A stretch of DNA of 64,000 nt from NCBI GenBank assembly GCA_937934645.1, contig CALGYZ010000054.1:62001-126000 (forward strand), read 5' to 3'. Under the pieces are notes generated by a model, which was given only the letters and a program-made list of their open reading frames with translations, ran no database searches and had not been told where the DNA came from. This DNA comes from an uncultured Bacillaceae bacterium. Lineage in GTDB: Bacteria; Bacillota; Bacilli; Bacillales; Caldibacillaceae. This document shows positions 1 through 8,014 of the stretch, in pieces. The translations under genes and the position numbers were made by a program. Each line of letters begins with the position of its first letter. The first letter of the stretch is position 1.

Positions 1-146
1 TGCTCATTGAGCACGATTTTCCGGTCATAGGTTACCCGTTCATAATCCCACTGTCCCGCTCTTATTAGTCCGTGTTTCGGCAAAATATCATCCAAAATTT
101 TTAAATCTATTTGCAACTGATCTATATTTGTGTTTTCCAGCTGCAT
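1..146 (-). CDS. ylbA: YugN-like family protein YlbA, 5' part only
   Basis: The minus strand reads an open frame from an ATG at 146, with a strong GGAGGG ribosome site just upstream (150-159), off the left edge of the window. The visible 48 residues begin MQLENTNIDQLQIDLK and include the segment KHGLIRAGQWDYERVTYD, which I recognise as the start of the YugN-like family (B. subtilis YlbA, about 120 residues). It lies divergent to ylbB, as in B. subtilis. The function of the family is unknown. Only the N-terminal part is present because the window cuts the gene. Confidence 0.8.
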   Translation of the reverse strand, partial: MQLENTNIDQLQIDLKILDDILPKHGLIRAGQWDYERVTYDRKIVLNE

Positions 147-336
147 ACCATCCCTCCAAAATTCAATGGTTCCATTTATTTTTATATTTATTTAAATAGT
201 CTAAATTTTCAATACAATAATCATTGTATTTATAACAGTACAGGAAACTTTTATTATTGCATAACATGGTGAATTCAGGAAACAATATATATGACTTTTC
301 CGCTACGCTACATTTTATGAATTTTAAGGAGGAATT
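147..336. promoter_or_regulatory. Divergent ylbA/ylbB intergenic region
   Basis: This AT-rich spacer of 190 bases separates the divergent ylbA and ylbB. It holds the ylbA ribosome site (150-159), a sigma-F-type promoter for ylbB (259-287, listed separately) and the ylbB ribosome site AAGGAGG (326-332). I see no convincing sigma-A promoter for ylbA on the minus strand. Confidence 0.6.
259..287 (+). promoter_or_regulatory. Putative sigma-F promoter of ylbB
   Basis: GCATA at 259-263 and GGAAACAATA at 278-287 are separated by 14 bases. They match the sigma-F consensus as I recall it (GYATA, then GGNNANANTR). Transcription would start near 294, about 40 bases before the ylbB ATG. B. subtilis ylbB and ylbC are, to my knowledge, in the sigma-F regulon, which fits. 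The same 14-base spacing recurs in the candidate csfG and sigG promoters of this window. Confidence 0.7.
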
Positions 337-768
337 ATGAATTTGGAGAAAGTAAAGGACGTTATGACCCGGAATGTTCAAACTTGTACAATGTTGGATA
401 ATATTTATGAAGTTGCCGTAAAAATGAAACAGTACAATATTGGTGCTGTTCCTGTAGTTCATGAGGGACGGATAGCAGGGATCATTACCGACAGGGATCT
501 TGTTTTGAGAGGATATGCAGAAAAAAATCCGGGCTCAACAAAGGCGGAAAAAGTTATGACGAGTAATGTGATTACGGTCCAGGAAGAAGACACTGTAAAT
601 GAAGCGGTGCGGTTAATGGAGAAATACAGTATCAGAAGATTACCGGTTCTTGCCGGGGAGGAGCTTAGCGGGATCCTATCGTTAACGGATATTACAAGAG
701 ATGATTATGCGAAGGCAGTTCCGGAAAAAATAACCGAAGAGGAAGAAACGGAACAGTTTTTACATTAG
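337..768 (+). CDS. ylbB: CBS-domain protein YlbB
   Basis: A protein of 143 residues made of two tandem CBS domains: roughly residues 5-60 (KDVMTRNVQTC... with GIITDRDLVLRG) and 68-125 (EKVMTSNVITV... with GILSLTDITRD). Such Bateman modules usually bind adenine nucleotides and act as sensors. The C-terminal tail is acidic. The ATG is preceded by AAGGAGG. A sigma-F-type promoter upstream and a terminator at 794-825 suggest a short forespore-expressed unit. The partner or target of YlbB is unknown. Confidence 0.88.
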   Translation: MNLEKVKDVMTRNVQTCTMLDNIYEVAVKMKQYNIGAVPVVHEGRIAGIITDRDLVLRGYAEKNPGSTKAEKVMTSNVITVQEEDTVNEAVRLMEKYSIRRLPVLAGEELSGILSLTDITRDDYAKAVPEKITEEEETEQFLH

Positions 769-793
769 GGAATTTTCTTCATATACGCGGATT

Positions 794-825
794 ACGAAGC
801 ACAAAAGAGGGTGCTTCGTTTTTTT
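794..825 (+). terminator. Rho-independent terminator after ylbB
   Basis: A 9-base-pair stem (794-802 with 811-819, arms ACGAAGCAC and GTGCTTCGT) with an 8-base loop is followed by a T run at 820-825. Confidence 0.85.
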
Positions 826-840
826 ATATAGCCCAAAAAA

Positions 841-849
841 TGGTATAAT
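841..849 (+). promoter_or_regulatory. Extended -10 promoter candidate for ylbC
   Basis: TGGTATAAT carries a perfect TATAAT with the TG extension one base upstream, typical of extended -10 sigma-A promoters. No good -35 is present 17 bases upstream (T-rich terminator tail). It sits between the ylbB terminator and ylbC. Confidence 0.45.
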
Positions 850-936
850 AAAATATAAATTAACGGCGAATGGTTTTGAATACAGGCTGCCGGTTTGTTT
901 TTCTTTGATTTACCGGTATGGGCAGGAGGGAGTCTG

Positions 937-1992
937 CTGAAAGCATTAATACGCATTTTGGTGTTGATCACTGGTATCATATTCATTGTGTTCTCCTTTA
1001 ACTCTTTCAAACAAAAAGAAGACGAGATCATAGAACATGAAAGGGAGATTGTGGAAAGCCGGAAGCTGGAAATAGAAGAAGAAATGAAAGAAAAAAATGA
1101 AAAAAGACCGGAAACCGGAGTTTCAACGTTTATCGGAGGGTCTGTTCAGTCTTTTAAGGAGAAGTATGGTGAACCGTCAAGGGTTGAACCTTCTTATTAC
1201 GGATACATGTGGTACATTTATAATGAAGGGGAAACATATATGCTTGCCGGTGTGCTGCGTGACCGTGTTGTAACGGTTGCAGTGGCAAGCAAAGATATTG
1301 ATACGAACCCCTTTCAAATCGGGGAAAATCTTGAATCAGTATACCGGAAAGTTTCAATGCAGAGTGAAGTGGTCCTGAAAAATGACCACGGCATATACCG
1401 GTTTGAGTTATTTGAAGATGATCTGAACACAAAGCCGCTAATTACCCTTGGTGATCTTTATGTCCAACTGTATTTTGACCGTTTTACCGGTGAAATTATG
1501 TTTATCCGTTTTCTGGACGGTTACACACTGATTAAACACCGCCCGTATGATATGACTTACCGTGGTGACTTAATTGAAAGTGAACCATTAACAGATGATG
1601 AATACAAATTGGCGGATAAAGCAGCGGAAAGGCAAATTTTTGAACTGACTAATATTGTCCGGAAGAAATATAATTTGGCTCCTTTGGTCTGGGATGAAGA
1701 TTTAAGTAAAATTGCTTATCATTACAGTCTTGAAATGCATGATAATGAAAACACAACGGAAAAAGACCGCCCGGATGAAGACTTGGCCGGCCGTTTGGAT
1801 AAAAATAACGTATTATATGAATATGCAGGTGAAAATGTTGCATATCATTATACTGACAGTATAGCGGCTGTCAGCGGCTGGCTGAACAGCAAAAAACACC
1901 GGGAAACCATGCTAAATGAACATTTTACCCATATGGGCACCGGTGTGTATAAAAAGTTTTATACGGAAAACTTTGTGGAAAGGCCCCGGTAA
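937..1992 (+). CDS. ylbC: CAP-domain membrane protein YlbC, non-standard start
   Basis: A protein of about 351 residues. An N-terminal hydrophobic segment (about residues 3-20) should anchor it in or export it across the membrane. A charged stretch follows, then a CAP-associated region with GG..F KEKYGEPSR-type sequence, and a C-terminal CAP/SCP domain from about residue 230 (LTNIVRKKYNLAPL, YHYSLEMHDN, AGENVAYHY, GWLNSKKHRETML). The only ATG in frame (895) has no ribosome site. A strong GGAGGG at 925-930 points to CTG at 934 or 937, so I place the start at 937. B. subtilis YlbC is a sporulation-associated protein of unknown activity. The stop codon lies inside the terminator hairpin. Confidence 0.8.
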   Translation: MKALIRILVLITGIIFIVFSFNSFKQKEDEIIEHEREIVESRKLEIEEEMKEKNEKRPETGVSTFIGGSVQSFKEKYGEPSRVEPSYYGYMWYIYNEGETYMLAGVLRDRVVTVAVASKDIDTNPFQIGENLESVYRKVSMQSEVVLKNDHGIYRFELFEDDLNTKPLITLGDLYVQLYFDRFTGEIMFIRFLDGYTLIKHRPYDMTYRGDLIESEPLTDDEYKLADKAAERQIFELTNIVRKKYNLAPLVWDEDLSKIAYHYSLEMHDNENTTEKDRPDEDLAGRLDKNNVLYEYAGENVAYHYTDSIAAVSGWLNSKKHRETMLNEHFTHMGTGVYKKFYTENFVERPR

Positions 1993-2006
1993 AAACCGGG
2001 GCTTTT
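1979..2006 (+). terminator. Terminator overlapping the ylbC stop codon
   Basis: A 12-pair stem (1979-1990 with 1995-2006, core GCCCCGGT and ACCGGGGC) closes a 4-base loop and ends in TTTT. The TAA stop of ylbC (1990-1992) straddles stem and loop, so the terminator is partly made of coding sequence. Confidence 0.75.
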
Positions 2007-2084
2007 GAACTTAATGCAAAAAATGTGCCCGCTCCGTTCCCCGGTACATATTTTATAATGAAGTATCAAAAAGGGGTGGAACGA

Positions 2085-2519
2085 GTGGATAAAAAAAAGC
2101 TGCATCCATCGGTAGAACGATTTAAAAAGTTTGTAAAACGACATCCGAAGTTAGTGGCGGAAGTGAGGAAAGGGAACACAACCTGGCAGGACCTTTACGA
2201 AGAATGGTATATACTAGGTGAAAATGATCCAAAATGGAACAGGTACAAAAAGACCGCCCATGTTGTAGAAGAAAAAAATGAAGAAAAGAAAAACCATGAT
2301 CATTTTTCAAAGTATGATGTACTTAATCAAATAATCCAATATGTTAAAAAAATTGATCTCAATCAATTACAACAGTATTTAGGAAAGGTAAATGAAGCGA
2401 TTGAATCGTTACAAAATTTTTTGAATGAAATGAACGGGACGAATGCGGAATACCGGGAGAATGTACAACATCAGTCGGAACGACGGCCGGGACATCCTTT
2501 TTCTTTCCGGAAAGATTAA
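2085..2519 (+). CDS. ylbD: YlbD family spore coat-like protein
   Basis: A protein of about 144 residues starting at a GTG (2085) placed 5 bases after AAGGGGTGG. This start matches the family N-terminus (VDKKKLHPSVERFKKFVKRH), so the upstream ATG at 2025 is rejected. It contains the conserved WQDLYEEWYILGE stretch, then a charged, probably helical region. The family is annotated as putative spore coat protein YlbD; no catalytic motif is visible. ylbE follows 15 bases downstream, so the two are likely one transcript ending at 2776-2807. Confidence 0.8.
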   Translation: MDKKKLHPSVERFKKFVKRHPKLVAEVRKGNTTWQDLYEEWYILGENDPKWNRYKKTAHVVEEKNEEKKNHDHFSKYDVLNQIIQYVKKIDLNQLQQYLGKVNEAIESLQNFLNEMNGTNAEYRENVQHQSERRPGHPFSFRKD

Positions 2520-2534
2520 CGGGGATGTGATGAA

Positions 2535-2771
2535 ATGAGACCGGATGTATATATTTATATAAAAAATAATAAAGACTTACTGCGGTATTTACGGGAAGAA
2601 CCTTCATGGTACAGACGGCTGTCCAGAAATCCTTTTGACTTGAAAGAGTTTGAAAGATCAGCTCTGAAGCATTATAAAAAAACGATTCCCGATCAAGTTG
2701 AAAAAGTGTCCCAAGGTCTTCAGCTTGCTTCGGCTATGCTTGCAATGTTCCAGTCAATGAACAGTCAATAA
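2535..2771 (+). CDS. ylbE: YlbE-like protein
   Basis: A 78-residue protein recognised as YlbE by its start (MRPDVYIYIKNNKDLLRYLRE), the segment PSWYRRLSRNPFDL and its place between ylbD and ylbF. It is soluble, basic in the middle and has no known function. A GGGGATG ribosome site precedes the ATG, and a strong terminator follows immediately. Confidence 0.85.
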   Translation: MRPDVYIYIKNNKDLLRYLREEPSWYRRLSRNPFDLKEFERSALKHYKKTIPDQVEKVSQGLQLASAMLAMFQSMNSQ

Positions 2772-2775
2772 AACT

Positions 2776-2807
2776 GCTGCCCTGAAAAAAGAGAGGGCAG
2801 CTTTTTT
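2776..2807 (+). terminator. Terminator after ylbE
   Basis: An 8-pair stem GCTGCCCT (2776-2783) with AGGGCAGC (2794-2801) is followed by TTTTTT (2802-2807). Confidence 0.9.
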
Positions 2808-2892
2808 CGTGCATTCGCAGCTTTGGCGTGATGGACCGGACAGATTCTATTTTCAGGTTTCCTGTGGTATGATAATTAATGGAGGTGCCGTT

Positions 2893-3336
2893 ATGTTTGC
2901 TACTTTGGAATCGGTGCGGATTTATGATGCAGCCGAAAACTTGGGGAAAATGATCGCAGAAAGTGAGTTGGCGAAAGAATACCGCCAATATTTATATAAA
3001 ATGAAAACGGACAAAAAGTCACAGGAAAAAATATCCCGTTTTGTCCGGCTAAAGGAACGGTATGAAGAGATTCAAAGATTTGGCAGGTACCATCCGGACT
3101 ATCAAAAAATTATGAAAGAAGTCCGACTGGCGAAAAGAGAAATGGATTTGGATGAACATGTAGCTAATTTTAAAAGAGCAGAAAATAATTTACAGCAGTT
3201 ACTGGATGAAATTAGTCTAATTATTGGACGATCTGTTTCAGAAAGTGTTAAAGTTGTAACAGGAAGCCCGTTTTTTGAAACGGCCACATCTTCCGGCGGA
3301 TGTTCCACCGGAGGAGGCTGTGGTTGTCACGGATAA
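2893..3336 (+). CDS. ylbF: RicF (YlbF), Fe-S subunit of the RicAFT complex
   Basis: A 147-residue YlbF/YmcA family protein, mostly helical, with the conserved segments FVRLKERYEEIQRFGRYHPDY and DEHVANFKRAENNLQQLL. In B. subtilis, RicF joins RicA (YmcA) and RicT (YaaT) in a complex that carries [4Fe-4S] clusters, promotes mRNA maturation with RNase Y, and affects biofilm formation, competence and Spo0A activation. The C-terminal tail GGCSTGGGCGCHG has Cys137, Cys143 and Cys145, the likely cluster ligands. The start is ATG 2893, 6 bases after GGAGGT; a longer reading from 2809 overlaps the preceding terminator. Confidence 0.92.
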   Translation: MFATLESVRIYDAAENLGKMIAESELAKEYRQYLYKMKTDKKSQEKISRFVRLKERYEEIQRFGRYHPDYQKIMKEVRLAKREMDLDEHVANFKRAENNLQQLLDEISLIIGRSVSESVKVVTGSPFFETATSSGGCSTGGGCGCHG

Positions 3337-3360
3337 TGCAAATGAACAGGTGATTATGAA

Positions 3361-3636
3361 ATGTTTAAACAAAGACAAGGTCTTATTGTATGGCTGAATA
3401 ATTTAAAAAAGGCAAGACAATTAAGGAAATACGGAAACGTACATTATGTTTCAAAGCGGTTGAAATACGCGGTGTTATACTGCGACCAGGAAGAGAGCAA
3501 ATATATTATGGAAAAACTTCAACGTCTGCCTTATGTGAAGAAGGTGGAACTTTCATACCGGCCGTTTCTCAGGACGGACTTTGACCGTTCAAAACCGGAG
3601 AAACATGAAGAATATGATTATAAAATCGGCTTTTGA
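3361..3636 (+). CDS. ylbG: YlbG, DUF2129 protein
   Basis: A 91-residue cytosolic protein recognised as YlbG (DUF2129) by [20 protein letters not shown], the invariant block [16 protein letters not shown], and the C-terminal EYDYKIGF. It follows ylbF by 24 bases and is probably cotranscribed with it. Its function is unknown. The start is ATG 3361; the ATG at 3356 is out of frame. Confidence 0.9.
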   Translation: MFKQRQGLIVWLNNLKKARQLRKYGNVHYVSKRLKYAVLYCDQEESKYIMEKLQRLPYVKKVELSYRPFLRTDFDRSKPEKHEEYDYKIGF

Positions 3637-3659
3637 TTTTTAGAAATAATGGAATGAAG

Positions 3660-3751
3660 AAAGGCTGTCCGGCGGTATGCGGAACAAGCCACAAACTACG
3701 CCCTGATTCAATACCAAGTTTGTGGTTTGCTTGAAGTCCGGGACAGCCTTT
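3660..3751. terminator. Long imperfect hairpin after ylbG
   Basis: The outer arms AAGGCTGTCCGG (3661-3672) and CCGGGACAGCCTT (3738-3750) pair, as do the inner arms around GCCACAAACT (3688-3697) and AGTTTGTGGT (3717-3726). The result is a hairpin of about 90 bases followed by a short pyrimidine run. It is probably the ylbFG terminator, but it is much longer than the other terminators here. Confidence 0.6.
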
Positions 3752-3789
3752 CCTGTTGCAAAAAAATAACATGATCAAGGAGTTTTATC

Positions 3790-5199
3790 ATGCTTTCAAA
3801 ATACCGCTGGCTGTTCTTTTTTTTATTGTTCACAGTCTTGATTATGCTCTTTTTGCAATGGAAACAATTAAACGGACCTGCTTTATTGAGAGAGGAAGCC
3901 CGCCAACAGTTTGAAATTAAACATGTAAAAGGGAAACTAATCGTCAACCAGACTGTGGAAAATATGGACAAAGGAAAATATACAATACTGTTGCCAAATT
4001 CCGGTGAAAAATTTGTCATTAACGACCAATTCGTTGGAAATGAAAAGATCTATGATATAGAAGTTACCGGTAATATGTTGGAAATTCAATATGAAATCAG
4101 GGTGCCGGACGATGTCCGTTCGTTTGTACTTGAAGATTGGTATGCCGTCATCGACAAATTCCGCCCGGGTGAAACAAGTTTGCATATTATCGAGCTGGAT
4201 GCTACCGGCGGAAGTTGGGCATCCAATGCAGTCCTTTCCTATGAAAGTGATCAGGATCATTTAAATTATTACGTATTTAACACTGATACAGATGATCTTT
4301 TTCTTTATTGGCAAAAAGAACCATTACAATATGCGTACATAAAAAATAAAATACCTGTTTTCTATGAGAAAGGCTTTAAAACAGAAATAGTTGAGGATCT
4401 CGTGAAAATCCTGAATAAAAGTAATTATCATCATGTTCCGGCCATGATCATAACCGAAAGCACGGAGCCGGTAAAACATCCGTTGGTTGTCATTTTTCCG
4501 CCGAAGACGGAAAAAGGGAAGTTAATGGGAAGTTGGGTGGGACAATTTATTACCGCCAACGCATGGAACGGCCAAGATGAAGAAAAATGGGTGATTCCGC
4601 TTCTTGCCTCTTTTGTAACCGAACAACCGCCGGAAAATCCAAAGCTTAATGAAATGTATCAAGAAGTCGGACGGCATCTAACGGACGATGAAATGGAAAA
4701 ATTCCGGTCGTCTATATTAAATTTGGACAGAAGGATAACATCTTTGTCGGATATTGACCGGATCCTGGGAGGAACTAAAGGATTACAGACGACATTTTTT
4801 CAAGATCATCAAGACAGCGGAACGGAAGTAAAAGAGCTGCAATTTTTTACAGAGCAGGAGATTTTCGTAGACGGGAACGGGGTTGGAAAGAAAAAAATAT
4901 ATTTTTATAAAAACAGCAATTATTTCCCATTTCAAGTGCTCATGGAATCATTCGGCTACCGCTATAAAACCATATCCGCAAATGAGATCATTGTTTCCGG
5001 GTCATCCGCCGTTTACCGTTTTTATGACAATAAAGATTTTTTTTACTTAAATGAAGAACAGTTCGGAATTTTATCGTTAAAAGATCAACCCCCGTTTATT
5101 AAGATTCATGATCAATTTTATATCCAGGAACAGTTTTTGGTTGAAATTTTTTCTCTTAAAGTTTACAATCAAAACGAAAAAGTAATATTTTTCAGATAA
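3790..5199 (+). CDS. Unrecognised membrane-anchored protein, 469 residues
   Basis: I do not recognise a B. subtilis counterpart at this place between ylbG and rsmD. Residues 5-22 form one hydrophobic segment after a short basic start, so this is a signal anchor with the rest outside the cell. Most of the protein looks like mixed beta structure. The last 120 residues (from about 350) include IFVDGNGVGKKKIYFYKNSNY, SFGYRYKTISANEIIV and two repeats of short strands, which loosely resembles the stalk-like copper amine oxidase N-terminal domain found in Firmicute surface proteins. That resemblance is weak. No protease or hydrolase motif is evident. AAGGAG lies 6 bases upstream of the ATG. It sits alone between two terminator-like structures. 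Confidence 0.7.
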   Translation: MLSKYRWLFFFLLFTVLIMLFLQWKQLNGPALLREEARQQFEIKHVKGKLIVNQTVENMDKGKYTILLPNSGEKFVINDQFVGNEKIYDIEVTGNMLEIQYEIRVPDDVRSFVLEDWYAVIDKFRPGETSLHIIELDATGGSWASNAVLSYESDQDHLNYYVFNTDTDDLFLYWQKEPLQYAYIKNKIPVFYEKGFKTEIVEDLVKILNKSNYHHVPAMIITESTEPVKHPLVVIFPPKTEKGKLMGSWVGQFITANAWNGQDEEKWVIPLLASFVTEQPPENPKLNEMYQEVGRHLTDDEMEKFRSSILNLDRRITSLSDIDRILGGTKGLQTTFFQDHQDSGTEVKELQFFTEQEIFVDGNGVGKKKIYFYKNSNYFPFQVLMESFGYRYKTISANEIIVSGSSAVYRFYDNKDFFYLNEEQFGILSLKDQPPFIKIHDQFYIQEQFLVEIFSLKVYNQNEKVIFFR

Positions 5200-5200
5200 A

Positions 5201-5240
5201 TGTGGGGATTTTTTATATAATATGGGGATTTTTTATATAA
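5201..5240. repeat. 20-base tandem duplication beside the csfG-like RNA
   Basis: Two adjacent 20-base units (5201-5220 and 5221-5240) differ at one position (TGTGGGG versus TATGGGG, then ATTTTTTATATAA). The GGGGATTTTTT of the second unit (5224-5234) can also pair with AAAAAATCCCC at 5249-5259, so it could compete with the minus-strand terminator stem next to it. Confidence 0.8.
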
Positions 5241-5247
5241 TAAAAGT

Positions 5248-5394
5248 AAAAAAATCCCCTGCAGAATATTCTGCAGGGCTCCTTCGAACTCTAAAATGAG
5301 CGAAGGCAAAGGGAGAGGAGAAACCGGAGGAAGAACTTATGGGGAAACGTAAGTCTTCTTCGCGGTTGGTAACAACATCTTTCAGATGTTGTTA
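5248..5394 (-). ncRNA. csfG: Candidate csfG sporulation small RNA
   Basis: The ylbG-rsmD (ylbH) spacer is where B. subtilis encodes CsfG, a forespore RNA conserved in endospore formers and rich in pyrimidine loops. Here the minus strand shows a sigma-F-type promoter (5399-5427), then a 5' hairpin (5371-5380 with 5384-5393). A CU-rich stretch follows (complement of 5311-5334), with runs such as TTCCTCC and TTTCTCCTCTCCC, and a hairpin from CCTTCG/CGAAGG near 5281-5306. A canonical terminator ends it (stem 5257-5264 with 5271-5278, then seven T). The predicted RNA is about 147 bases. The pyrimidine runs are complementary to purine-rich ribosome sites. Placement, promoter and structure agree; identity rests on synteny and my memory of the family, not on an alignment. 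An unrelated gene, the uncharacterised 3790-5199 protein, separates it from ylbG. Confidence 0.7.
5257..5278 (-). terminator. Minus-strand terminator of the csfG-like RNA
   Basis: A perfect palindrome with arms CCCTGCAG and CTGCAGGG around AATATT. On the minus strand it is followed by GA and a run of seven T (5254-5248), which makes an orthodox intrinsic terminator in that direction. On the plus strand no T run follows. Confidence 0.8.
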
Positions 5395-5398
5395 TTCT

Positions 5399-5427
5399 CA
5401 TTATTTCCTTTCAACAAAAATATATAC
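5399..5427 (-). promoter_or_regulatory. Putative sigma-F promoter of the csfG-like RNA
   Basis: On the minus strand GTATA (complement of 5423-5427) and GGAAATAATG (complement of 5399-5408) are 14 bases apart. This matches GYATA and GGNNANANTR at every defined position. The predicted start is near 5394, at the base of the first hairpin. Confidence 0.7.
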
Positions 5428-5513
5428 GTTTTTCACAAAAAAATTTAATGGTTTATGAACGGTTGTTTTTTGTGATAGTATGATAACGAATAATATATAA
5501 AAAAGGTGATGCT

Positions 5514-6564
<1,051 letters not shown>

Positions 6565-6565
6565 C

Positions 6566-6617
6566 AAAAAACTTCCATTGTGGTTAATTCTGATTAGCCA
6601 CAACCGGAAGTTTTTTT
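6566..6617. terminator. Bidirectional terminator between coaD and ylbJ
   Basis: AAAAACTTCC (6566-6575) pairs with GGAAGTTTTT (606-617 of the 6.6 kb line), and an inner stem TTGTGGTTA/TAGCCACAA extends it. A run on one side and T run on the other suit both convergent genes. Confidence 0.85.
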
Positions 6618-6625
6618 ATGAAAAA

Positions 6626-7834
6626 TTACGAGCCCGGTTTAAATTCTCTTTTAATGTATATAAAGATGTAGATAATTAATGTACATATCGTAATGACCGG
6701 ACCGATTTCGGAAAAAAAACGGAAACATGAGTAAGTTGTCTCACCGATTGCCGGATGGAATACCGGCAGGATAAAATAGTGTTTTTCATTTGTGCTTTCA
6801 TAGACCGGATTCCACAGAAAAATTGTGAGAATGGAAGCAAATATTCCCTGGACTAATCTGGCTATGAAAAAGGGCCCGAAACGGATGTCACTGTTTGCCA
6901 ACAGACTGGCGACCTGTGCCTGGATACTGAAGCCGCCGAATGCTAAAAGAAAGCTGACGGCAATAGCCTTGTCCAGAAGTGTTGCATGATTGACTTCGCT
7001 TATTAATTTGCTACCGATCGTCATTTCAAACAGCCCGTAAATAAACGGGATGCTGAAGTTTTGTGGCAGGAAAGAAAGATGAAGCAGGATTTGCACACCT
7101 TTTGCGAGAAAATCCGTTATATCTATATGTGCTAATAGTGCATTAATAACCGAAAATAATATGATGAAGCCGCCGATCATCAACAACGTTTGCACGGAAG
7201 ATGTAACCGCATCCCCCAGCAGCTTGCCGATCGGGCGTTTGTCATTAATACGCGTTTGGTGCATCGCATCAAATGCTTCCCTGATGGAAAAACGGGCGCG
7301 TTCTTCCATCACCACTTCATCATTGCCATAAAATCTCATCATAATTCCGACAAATATATTTGCTAAATAGTGTGACAGCGCCAGTAAAATACCAAGGTGA
7401 GCATTTTTAAAGAAACCGACGGAAACCGCACCGAAAATAAATAATGGATTGGCACAACTTGTAAAGGCAACCAGTCTCTCTGCTTCAATTTTTGAAATTT
7501 GTCCTTCTTTTCTCAGCCGTACGGTAAATTTTGCCCCTGCTGGATTACCGGAAGCCATCGCCATTGCCCAGACGAACCCTCCGACGCCCGGAACACGGAA
7601 TATCGGTTTCATGAAAGGTTCCAATAAAACACCGATAAATTTGACAACGCCGAAACCGATTAATAACTCGGCAATAATAAAAAACGGCAAGAGAGACGGA
7701 AAAACAATTTCCCACCAAGTGTGCAGGCCCTCGACCGATGCTTTTAATGCGACCTTGGGATACGAAATTAACGTTATTGCCAAAAAAAGAGCAACGGAGG
7801 CTAGGAATATTGTTTTTATTTTTGAAACCGACAA
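6626..7834 (-). CDS. ylbJ: Sporulation integral membrane protein YlbJ
   Basis: A 402-residue protein with about eight to ten hydrophobic segments and two nucleoside-recognition (Gate) type blocks, for example GVVKFIGVLLEPFMKPIFRVPG and GLFEMTIGSKLISE. YlbJ is needed for normal spores in B. subtilis, where it is under sigma-E; its transported substrate is unknown. Translation starts at a TTG 8 bases after AAAGGAGG on the minus strand. It is transcribed alone against its neighbours. I could not find a confident sigma-E promoter; CATACATT upstream fits a -10 but lacks a -35 at the right distance. Confidence 0.88.
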   Translation of the reverse strand: MSVSKIKTIFLASVALFLAITLISYPKVALKASVEGLHTWWEIVFPSLLPFFIIAELLIGFGVVKFIGVLLEPFMKPIFRVPGVGGFVWAMAMASGNPAGAKFTVRLRKEGQISKIEAERLVAFTSCANPLFIFGAVSVGFFKNAHLGILLALSHYLANIFVGIMMRFYGNDEVVMEERARFSIREAFDAMHQTRINDKRPIGKLLGDAVTSSVQTLLMIGGFIILFSVINALLAHIDITDFLAKGVQILLHLSFLPQNFSIPFIYGLFEMTIGSKLISEVNHATLLDKAIAVSFLLAFGGFSIQAQVASLLANSDIRFGPFFIARLVQGIFASILTIFLWNPVYESTNEKHYFILPVFHPAIGETTYSCFRFFSEIGPVITICTLIIYIFIYIKREFKPGS

Positions 7835-8014
7835 CTTTGTTCCTCCTTTAAGTCAGCATAATCAACATTTGCCGGACAATATATTATGATTAAATGTAAA
7901 GGAAGGATTTTCATACAGATGAAGCATGTCCCTAATAATGTATGATTTATATGAATAAAAAAGAATATCGTTTTTATAATCAGCTTCTGAAAAATTGAAG
8001 GAATCGGGGGGAGG

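Noticed and set aside
5339..5459. 38-codon plus-strand frame starting MGKRKSSS with a GGAGGAAG site
   Set aside because: The frame lies over the csfG-like RNA; the GGAGG is the complement of its pyrimidine loops, and the peptide has no recognisable features.
7920..7980. CATACATT on the minus strand upstream of ylbJ as a sigma-E -10
   Set aside because: The -10 fits, but the -35-like ATATT is about 19 bases upstream instead of 13-15, so I did not call a promoter.
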